Below, one piece after another: positions 1 through 5,508 of a stretch of 10,915 nucleotides of DNA (positions are counted from its first letter, which is position 1; each line of letters opens with the position of its first letter). The translations under genes were made by a program, and so were the position numbers. Location: contig JBILUQ010000122.1 of NCBI GenBank assembly GCA_044370935.1, positions 1-10,915 on the forward strand, in the 5' to 3' direction. This DNA comes from Chth-196 sp044370935 (GTDB lineage Bacteria; Verrucomicrobiota; Verrucomicrobiia; Chthoniobacterales; Chthoniobacteraceae). The notes under the pieces are model-generated. The model did no database searches. It had not been told where the DNA came from and saw only the letters and a list, made by a program, of their open reading frames with translations.

Positions 1-1
1 A

Positions 2-496
2 TACGTTTCCGAAGACGTAGGGCTGCCGACCTTGCAGGATATCATTTCGGAGTTAGCGAAGCCTGGACGCGATCCCCGCCAGCAATTCGAGGCGTTCTCA
101 TTCAAAGAGGGTGTCGATAAGGTCGAAGACCTCCAACCCGGAATGAAGCTCCCCGGAGTTGTCACCAACGTCACGGCCTTCGGCGTGTTTGTGGACATCG
201 GAGTCCATCAGGATGGGCTGGTCCACATTTCCCAACTCTCGGACAACTTTGTAAAAAATCCCGCCGAGGTCGTCAAAGTCGGCCAGCGCGTACAAGCGAC
301 CGTTCTTGAGGTTGACCTTCCCCGCAAACGCATCTCGCTCTCCCTCAAAACCAATCCTGAAGTAGGGCCGAGAGCTCCCAGAGGAGCCAACAAAACCGAG
401 GGCACACAGCGCGACGTCCAAAGATTCAACGAGCGGGACCGCAAGAACGCGGCCCCTGCAGTGGACTGGTTCACGGCGGCGACAAAGAAGCGCTAG
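2..496 (+). CDS. tex: Tex-family transcription accessory protein, 3' end (partial)
   Basis: This is the C-terminal 164 residues of Tex, a cytoplasmic nucleic-acid-binding protein related to eukaryotic Spt6 and generally linked to transcription and RNA metabolism. The frame is open from base 2, so the gene begins outside the window. The visible part starts with VSEDVGLPTLQDI and KPGRDPR, which match the conserved segment before the S1 domain in Tex. An S1 RNA-binding domain follows at about visible residues 47-117, with GVVTNVTAFGVFVDIG, DGLVHISQLS and a final KRISLSLK strand. A basic, low-complexity tail of roughly 47 residues ends in ATKKR. A TTG at base 32 could be mistaken for a start, but homology continues upstream of it, so it is internal. 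The TAG stop lies inside a perfect hairpin. The identification is firm; the exact biological role in this organism is not visible. Confidence 0.93.
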   Translation, partial: YVSEDVGLPTLQDIISELAKPGRDPRQQFEAFSFKEGVDKVEDLQPGMKLPGVVTNVTAFGVFVDIGVHQDGLVHISQLSDNFVKNPAEVVKVGQRVQATVLEVDLPRKRISLSLKTNPEVGPRAPRGANKTEGTQRDVQRFNERDRKNAAPAVDWFTAATKKR

Positions 497-515
497 GAAT
501 TTTCGAATTCCTAGC
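492..515 (+). terminator. Perfect UUCG-capped hairpin overlapping the tex stop codon, probable terminator
   Basis: A 10-base arm GCTAGGAATT (492-501) pairs perfectly with AATTCCTAGC (506-515) around a TTCG loop (502-505), the very stable UUCG tetraloop class. The tex stop codon TAG (494-496) lies inside the left arm. The bases that follow are only moderately T-rich (ATTTATTC), so termination may be imperfect, or the hairpin may instead protect the 3' end of the mRNA. The structure is seen directly; the function is inferred. Confidence 0.6.
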
Positions 516-539
516 ATTTATTCAAACGCCCTGACACAC

Positions 540-562
540 GCCGCGGGACGCTTTCCCGCGGC
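540..562 (+). other. GC-rich hairpin in the tex-cca gap
   Basis: The arms GCCGCGGGA (540-548) and TCCCGCGGC (554-562) form a perfect 9-bp stem with a 5-base loop. No T tract follows, so this is not a canonical intrinsic terminator. It sits upstream of the likely cca ribosome binding site and could be part of a structured leader or a processing site. Function unknown. Confidence 0.45.
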
Positions 563-565
563 TTG

Positions 566-584
566 GGCCTTGAGCTCCAAGGCC
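566..584 (+). other. Second hairpin directly before the cca ribosome binding site
   Basis: The arms GGCCTTG (566-572) and CAAGGCC (578-584) form a perfect 7-bp stem around AGCTC. It ends four bases before a GGGAG that may be the cca ribosome binding site, so folding could affect translation start. The structure is seen; the role is inferred. Confidence 0.4.
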
Positions 585-588
585 AGTC

Positions 589-593
589 GGGAG
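589..593 (+). promoter_or_regulatory. Possible ribosome binding site of cca
   Basis: GGGAG lies 11 bases before the ATG at 605. The spacing is slightly long, but it supports that start over the upstream TTG at 563. Confidence 0.4.
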
Positions 594-604
594 ACACTTG
601 CCGC

Positions 605-1930
605 ATGGAAGAGACCGCTCTGGAACAAGCCGCGCGCAAGGTGGTGAACCGCCTCCAAGAGGCCGGCTTCGAGGCTGTTTATGCAGGAGGATGCGTGCGT
701 GACATGCTCCTCGGTGCAGAACCGCATGACTACGACGTGGCATCCTCGGCACGCCCCGAGCAGGTGCAGTCGATCTTCCGGCGCACTGTCGCCGTAGGCG
801 CGCAGTTCGGCGTGGTCTGCGTTCTCGAGGGACCGCACGAAATCCAAGTCGCCACCTTCCGCTCCGACGGCGAATACACCGACGGGCGGCACCCCGAAAG
901 CGTTTCATTCTCCGACGCACAGAACGACGCTTTGAGGCGCGACTTCACGATCAACGGCCTGTTTTATGATCCCGTAAAAAAAACGGTCAGCGATTTTGTT
1001 GGAGGAAGAGCCGACCTAGCTGCAAAGACAATCCGCGCCATCGGCGATCCTGAGCAGAGATTCGCGGAGGACAAACTGCGTCTACTACGCGCGGTCAGAT
1101 TCGCATGCACCTTGGATTTCAAGATCGAGCCCGCGACATGGGCTGCGGTTTGCGCAAATGCGCCGAAGCTTCAGGAGGTGAGCGCCGAAAGGATCCGCGA
1201 AGAGTTTACGAAAATCATGCTCAGCCCCGGGCGAGTGCGCGGCTTTGATTTGCTCGATGAATGCGGATTGATGCAAGTAATTGTGCCTGAAATTGAAGCA
1301 TTGAAGGGCTGCGAACAACCACCTCAGTTCCACCCCGAGGGAGACGTCTGGATCCACACGCGACTCATGCTCAGCATGCTCCCCAAAGAAGTCACGCTGC
1401 CACTGGTGCTCGCTGTTTTGTTCCACGACATCGCTAAGCCAGCGACGTTTTCTTACGATGAAGCCGCGAAGCGCATCCGCTTTTCCGGCCACGAAAAACT
1501 CGGGGCAGAAATGACCGAGACCATTCTTTTGCGACTGCGCTATTCCCGTAAAACAATTGACGAAACAGTGGAGGCCGTCGCGAATCACATGGCTTTCAAG
1601 GACGTTAAACAAATGAGAGTGGCGCGACTCAAGCGCTTTCTCGCCCGTCCCACCATTGCGGACGAACTTGCTCTCCATAAGGTCGACTGCCAATCTAGCA
1701 ACGGCGACCTTTCGAACTACGAATTTCTAAAGCACAAAATCGAGGAGTTCTCCCACGAACCTCTGATTCCACCCCCGTTGCTGACTGGAAATGATCTGAT
1801 GCGGCTCGGCTTTCAACCCGGCCCTCAATTCAAGACGATCTTGGAGGCGGTCCAGTCCGCGCAACTCGAAGGAGTGCTGACTACGCCGTCTGATGCAGAG
1901 TCTTGGGTGAAGGCAAACTTTCAACCATGA
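605..1930 (+). CDS. cca: CCA tRNA nucleotidyltransferase / poly(A) polymerase family protein with HD domain
   Basis: This is a class II nucleotidyltransferase of 441 residues. It probably adds or repairs the 3' CCA end of tRNA in the cytoplasm; poly(A) addition by a close paralogue type cannot be excluded from sequence alone. The head carries GGCVRD (28-33) and the metal-binding DYD (42-44). RRDFTIN follows at 111-117, and the nucleotide-recognition segment EDKLRLLRAVRFA at 155-167. The C-terminal half has an HD phosphohydrolase domain with H251, H274-D275, H296 and D361 (in HKVDCQSS) in place, so that domain also looks active. The ATG at 605 was chosen over an in-frame TTG at 563 because a GGGAG lies 11 bases upstream, and because the upstream extension (residues encoded by 563-604) overlaps hairpin sequence and resembles no part of the family. 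The gene converges with the DUF3293 gene 50 bases downstream. Confidence 0.88.
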   Translation: MEETALEQAARKVVNRLQEAGFEAVYAGGCVRDMLLGAEPHDYDVASSARPEQVQSIFRRTVAVGAQFGVVCVLEGPHEIQVATFRSDGEYTDGRHPESVSFSDAQNDALRRDFTINGLFYDPVKKTVSDFVGGRADLAAKTIRAIGDPEQRFAEDKLRLLRAVRFACTLDFKIEPATWAAVCANAPKLQEVSAERIREEFTKIMLSPGRVRGFDLLDECGLMQVIVPEIEALKGCEQPPQFHPEGDVWIHTRLMLSMLPKEVTLPLVLAVLFHDIAKPATFSYDEAAKRIRFSGHEKLGAEMTETILLRLRYSRKTIDETVEAVANHMAFKDVKQMRVARLKRFLARPTIADELALHKVDCQSSNGDLSNYEFLKHKIEEFSHEPLIPPPLLTGNDLMRLGFQPGPQFKTILEAVQSAQLEGVLTTPSDAESWVKANFQP

Positions 1931-1979
1931 CGCAGGCCGCAGCTACTGATCTTCACAGCAGCAAGAGCGCCGAAGCGAT

Positions 1980-2384
1980 TCACTTTCGGCTTCCCGACTC
2001 GGCGCGCACACGCTCGCGAAAGCTCCCAACAGGAACGAGCGCACGCCTGTCATCACAGTAACTCACCGACAGTTCATCACCCCGAACATAGTAAATTGCG
2101 TCCTGAAGGAACTTCAGCCCAAGATCGCATGCGGCGTCTAGATCGAGCGCAGCCGCCCACCCGGGCTCGGAGTGCCCGGTATCCTCGAAGAACCCCGTGA
2201 TCCGTTCCCGCCACACGCCGATCACAAAGATGGTCTCACCCAGAGCGCGGTCCGCGGCTGAATTTCTCTCCTCAGTCCACACCTCGCCCGTTGTGGCGTA
2301 ACCGGACAATATGGCGAACTCCTCCGGCCAATCATTTACTGGCGCGGGAACACTGAACTGAACCTCAAAGTAAGAAGGATGCAT
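1980..2384 (-). CDS. DUF3293 family protein
   Basis: A small 134-residue soluble protein with no signal peptide or membrane segment. It matches the pattern I know for DUF3293: an N-terminal 'FAI..GYATTGE' strand, an asparagine in ERNSAADRAL (39-48), the EPGW box (73-76), and the family's closing FLQDAIYYVRGDEL (92-105). The biochemical function of the family is not known to me, so no role is proposed. The ATG at 2384 is the only good start; no Shine-Dalgarno is visible before it. It lies 87 bases downstream of the yceH-like gene on the same strand, so the two may be co-transcribed, although the AT-rich gap (about 2385-2425) could carry its own promoter. Family assignment is from motif memory and is fairly secure. 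Confidence 0.75.
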   Translation of the reverse strand: MHPSYFEVQFSVPAPVNDWPEEFAILSGYATTGEVWTEERNSAADRALGETIFVIGVWRERITGFFEDTGHSEPGWAAALDLDAACDLGLKFLQDAIYYVRGDELSVSYCDDRRALVPVGSFRERVRAESGSRK

Positions 2385-2471
2385 CTGTAAAAATTAGATG
2401 ATTTATTAAAACTGATTGCCTTTGCGTAAGAAAATGACGCCACCGTGATTCACCGACCGCGACGCTCATAT

Positions 2472-3113
2472 TTACTCAAACTGCCGCCGGAACTGCTGAA
2501 ATTCCTCACGCAACCGCGCGATCTCGTCACGCAAATCCTTGACCTCTGACTGGAGGACTTCAAGCCGGGAGGGAAGAATTGGCTCGTCCGGGCTGGTTGA
2601 CTCGATGGCGGAGGATTCAACGCCGAAGGTGCATCGATAACGTCCCTCCTTTTGTCCAGGACGTGCAGGGATAGACTGGACCAATTCCAAGCCTTCCCGG
2701 GCAAGCACGCTCAAAGTTTCCTCCACCGCGCCGAGACTGCCGAAAGCGTGCATGCGCTCGGTTCGAATCCTCAGTTCCCCGGGCGTCTGCGCACCGCGGA
2801 GCAAAAGCACACACAAGACCGCGACCTCTTTTTCTTCGAGTTTGTAATGCTCTCCAAGCCGATGCTTGAACTTCTGCACGCGTGCACCCGCGCCAACCAC
2901 CATGGTCACCAGTCTTCTTTCGCGCAGGGACTGGATAGCTTCATCGACTGTTTTCTCGTCGTAACTGGTCACCGGATCGCGGTTGGTAGACTGATTGCAT
3001 GCGGCAGTCAGGCTGTTGAGCGAGAGCGGATAATTTTCAGGCGTCAGGCGCTCTTTCTCGAGCAGTGACCCCAGCACGCGGCACTCTACGGCACTCAGAT
3101 CAATAAACGACAT
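2472..3113 (-). CDS. yceH: YceH/DUF480 family winged-helix protein
   Basis: A 213-residue cytoplasmic protein of the YceH (UPF0502/DUF480) family. The signature is clear: LSAVECRVLGSLLEKE (6-21), then YPLSLNSLTAACNQ (28-41) and STNRDPV (42-48), as in E. coli YceH. The family folds as two winged-helix domains, here about residues 5-80 and 95-165, suggesting nucleic-acid or protein binding, but its role is poorly defined. The last 31 residues (183-213) form a charged heptad-like helix (LEVLQSEVKDLRDEIARL) that probably makes a coiled coil and hence an oligomer. It has a strong Shine-Dalgarno, unusual in this window, suggesting efficient translation. It follows the propeller gene on the same strand after a 97-base gap and precedes the DUF3293 gene. 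Confidence 0.9.
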   Translation of the reverse strand: MSFIDLSAVECRVLGSLLEKERLTPENYPLSLNSLTAACNQSTNRDPVTSYDEKTVDEAIQSLRERRLVTMVVGAGARVQKFKHRLGEHYKLEEKEVAVLCVLLLRGAQTPGELRIRTERMHAFGSLGAVEETLSVLAREGLELVQSIPARPGQKEGRYRCTFGVESSAIESTSPDEPILPSRLEVLQSEVKDLRDEIARLREEFQQFRRQFE

Positions 3114-3121
3114 GCTGACAC

Positions 3122-3127
3122 CCTCCT
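3122..3127 (-). promoter_or_regulatory. Strong ribosome binding site of the yceH-like gene
   Basis: On the minus strand AGGAGG lies exactly 8 bases before the ATG at 3113, which fixes that start. It is the only consensus Shine-Dalgarno seen upstream of a gene in this window. Confidence 0.8.
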
Positions 3128-3210
3128 AAACAGTGGCGCGCGGCGCAAGAGCGCAGTTGGTGCAAAATATTTGAATCCGGACGAACACATTCAGCAACCG
3201 CTACGGCTTA

Positions 3211-4506
3211 CTATTTTTGGACACAGTACATGTGCGTCTTGGTGCGCAAGTAGAGCGAATCCCCGACTGCTGCAGGGGACGCCATGAAACCAGCTTCAAA
3301 CTGGCCCTCGCCCAGAACCTTGTATTGCCGCTCCGCGGCGAAAGCCGTCACCTTGCCCTCCTCGTTACAAACGTAGATTCGACCATCGGCGTAGATTGGC
3401 GAAGCTGAAAAGTTGCCTCCCACACGCTCGGTCCAAACTGCCTCGCCTGTTTTCACATCCAAGCATGTGGCAATCCCGGAATCGTCCACCATGAAGATCG
3501 TGTCCTGGATCAGCAGTAGACTCGGCTTTCCAGGCACCCCCTTTTTCACACGCCAAAGCACACGAGATTCATCAACCACGCCCTCTGATGCCAGCGGTAT
3601 GCAAAGCAGGTGCCCCTTGATTCCGCTTTGAATCAAAACGTTTCCATTCCACACCAGAGGCCGCGAGCTGGCGCTATGATGCGCCCTCTCCTCGAAGCGC
3701 CACACCTCTTTTCCCGTCCTCGCATCGTAGGCGTAATGGCACTTTGCGCCGCTGCTAATGAGCATAGGAACACCATTCACGTCAACAACCTCAGGGGTTG
3801 CGAATGCCTTTCGAAAATCTCCATCGCCCGTAGGCTTGCCCTGCGCATCGAGATCCTTGAAGTCCACGCTACGATCGGTGCGCCAGACAGTCTTACCCGT
3901 CTTAGAATCAAGCGCTGTCACGAACTGAAAATCACTTCCGTCGAAATTCATGATCACCATGCCGCCCCACACAATCGGAGAGGAGCCAGACCCTCGAAAA
4001 TGATTACACACAAAATCGGTGCGCTCCCAAATTTTTGCGCCCGTTTTCTCATCCAAACACGCGGTGCCCGGTGAGCCGAAACTCACGTACACCCTACCCT
4101 CGCTGATCACGGGTGTGGGCGAGGCATAGCTGTTAAACTTGTGGCAAAACTGCGGATTCTGCACCCTGAAAAGGACCTCGTCTTTCAGCACTTTTCCTGT
4201 CTTGCGATCAAGGACCACCACTGACAACTCAGTGCCATCCTCTGCCGCCGTCGAAAGCCAGACCTTGTCCCCCGAGATCAGTGGCGACGACCAACCCTTG
4301 CCGTGAATCTCAGTCTTCCATCTCACTCCCGCGCCTTCGCCGGGTGAGGCGGGAAGATTTGCCGCTTCTGCTGCGCCGTTATGCCTCGGGCCGCGGAACT
4401 GATCCCATTCCTGCACTGCGCTTGCCTGCCATGCTCCTAAACAGGCTACGGCAAGCGTTGTGAAAACGACGGACTTCTTTTTGCGGAACACGGGGGAGGA
4501 CAACAT
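3211..4506 (-). CDS. Secreted PQQ-like beta-propeller repeat protein
   Basis: A 431-residue exported protein. Residues 1-30 look like a signal peptide: a basic RKKK stretch, a hydrophobic core and an ASA cleavage site before VQEW. After it comes WDQFRGPRHNG (34-44), the usual opening of PQQ-like propeller proteins in Planctomycetes and Verrucomicrobia. About eight repeats then follow, most with the blade pattern 'V.LD.KTGK..W' (for example CLDEKTGAKIWERT, ALDSKTGKTVWRTD, CLDVKTGEAVWTE), consistent with an eight-bladed propeller. No PQQ-dehydrogenase catalytic insert or CxxCH haem motif is seen, so a binding or scaffold role is as likely as catalysis. The start is uncertain: ATGs at 4536 and 4545 are in frame, but 4506 gives the best signal peptide. 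It is divergent from the aminotransferase-fold gene at 4602. Confidence 0.85.
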   Translation of the reverse strand: MLSSPVFRKKKSVVFTTLAVACLGAWQASAVQEWDQFRGPRHNGAAEAANLPASPGEGAGVRWKTEIHGKGWSSPLISGDKVWLSTAAEDGTELSVVVLDRKTGKVLKDEVLFRVQNPQFCHKFNSYASPTPVISEGRVYVSFGSPGTACLDEKTGAKIWERTDFVCNHFRGSGSSPIVWGGMVIMNFDGSDFQFVTALDSKTGKTVWRTDRSVDFKDLDAQGKPTGDGDFRKAFATPEVVDVNGVPMLISSGAKCHYAYDARTGKEVWRFEERAHHSASSRPLVWNGNVLIQSGIKGHLLCIPLASEGVVDESRVLWRVKKGVPGKPSLLLIQDTIFMVDDSGIATCLDVKTGEAVWTERVGGNFSASPIYADGRIYVCNEEGKVTAFAAERQYKVLGEGQFEAGFMASPAAVGDSLYLRTKTHMYCVQK

Positions 4507-4601
4507 GTGACAAGGCTTGCGAAAAGGCCGCTTCATCGGAAGCATGAAAACCGCCCATTGGAAAAAAACCGCCGCGCTCAACTCCATCACCCTCCCGCAC
4601 C

Positions 4602-5447
4602 ATGGTTGAACTCCCACACCCCACCCTTTGCTGGCTCTGGAACGGCACAGAGTTTGAACCTTGTAACAGCATACCAATGAGCGACAGAGGATTCCGTTAT
4701 GGAATGAGCGTGTTTGAGAGCATCCGCGTGCTAGACGGACGGGCCGACTTTTTGCCCGAACACCTCGGATCGGTCATTCACGCTGCGTCCAGCAAACAGT
4801 TTCAGTTTCCAAAGGAAAGTCTGGAGCACGTTGGTCCATTACTACGGTCAATCAAAGGTTCGACCTTTGCGCGGCTATACATAACCGCCGGCGACGGCCC
4901 CCCTCAGGCGCCGGCCACCAAATGCAGGGTGGCGATTATCTGCGAACGCCGCGAACGGGTCCTGCCTGACGCCTACAGCATTGTATTTCACTCGGGAACG
5001 CTTCGCAACGAGCTTGAAAATCTTAAAACAGGGAATTACTGGCCAAACATCACTGCGTTTAGTGGCGCCCTCGCTCAAGGCGCCAACGAGGCTCTGCTCC
5101 TCAATTCCCATTCCCACGTGATTGGATGCGCCATGGCGAACGTTTTCGTTAAAGTAAGGGGACGATGGCGCACGCCTCCGCCTGCGGATGGCGCGCGCCG
5201 AGGAGTCGTTCGCGAATGGATCAAGGCAACCATCAATGCTCAATCACAGAGTATTTCGAGGGATGAAATCGGTGCCGCTTCAGAATTGTTTATCACGAGC
5301 AGCTGGATCGGGGTCATGCCAGTGACCTCCCTGGAGGGTCGCCCCCTGCAGAGGAGCGAAGAAATAGAGGAACTGAGATGGCGGCTGGAAGCGTTCTGTA
5401 CAGCCCGGCATGAGGCACCGGCCGCATCTATCCGTTCTTCGCCTTAG
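4602..5447 (+). CDS. Class IV aminotransferase-fold protein with degenerate PLP site
   Basis: A 281-residue cytoplasmic protein of the fold type IV PLP family (branched-chain and D-amino-acid aminotransferases, aminodeoxychorismate lyase PabC). Supporting motifs are SDRGFRYGMSVFESIRVLDG (27-46), the Schiff-base lysine K142 in LKTGNYW, EALLL (163-167), GVVR (201-204) and ELFITSSW near the C-terminus. Alignment by eye with B. subtilis-type D-amino-acid transaminase, IlvE and PabC shows losses. The phosphate-binding Arg of 'EHxxRL' is Ser57 (EHLGSV). The Glu that contacts the pyridine nitrogen is Gly175 (VIGCAMANVF against VTECCAANLF in E. coli PabC). The phosphate-contacting Thr of 'GxTR' is Val203. 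PabC-like activity is possible but unsafe to assign. No Shine-Dalgarno is seen; the ATG at 4602 is the first good start. The gene ends 61 bases before the oxidoreductase gene. Confidence 0.8.
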   Translation: MVELPHPTLCWLWNGTEFEPCNSIPMSDRGFRYGMSVFESIRVLDGRADFLPEHLGSVIHAASSKQFQFPKESLEHVGPLLRSIKGSTFARLYITAGDGPPQAPATKCRVAIICERRERVLPDAYSIVFHSGTLRNELENLKTGNYWPNITAFSGALAQGANEALLLNSHSHVIGCAMANVFVKVRGRWRTPPPADGARRGVVREWIKATINAQSQSISRDEIGAASELFITSSWIGVMPVTSLEGRPLQRSEEIEELRWRLEAFCTARHEAPAASIRSSP

Positions 5448-5508
5448 AAGTGGGGCAGATCTGGGTTGATCTTGCGACACGTTACGCTCGATCATCCAAC
5501 ACCCAGAA

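Noticed and set aside
32..34. TTG as the start of a short S1-domain protein
   Set aside because: The frame is open to the window edge and bases 2-31 encode residues that match Tex, so the gene is a truncated tex.
98..517. Minus-strand open frame of 139 codons opposite tex
   Set aside because: It is antisense to the conserved S1 domain, has no recognisable product and reads through the hairpin.
563..604. TTG-initiated N-terminal extension of the cca gene
   Set aside because: It overlaps a hairpin, has no Shine-Dalgarno and encodes nothing family-like; the ATG at 605 fits better.
1085..1693. Long open frame of 202 codons on the minus strand inside cca
   Set aside because: It lies wholly opposite a gene with clear catalytic motifs and its product resembles no known family; it is a shadow of the coding strand's codon bias.
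1969..1990. Inverted repeat GCCGAA/TTCGGC at the cca-DUF3293 convergence
   Set aside because: Six pairs around a 10-base loop, partly inside the DUF3293 coding end, without a T tract; likely chance.
4430..4460. Lipoprotein signal in the propeller protein (Cys22)
   Set aside because: The residues before Cys22 (LAVA) do not fit the lipobox well, and ASA at 28-30 is a good signal peptidase I site.
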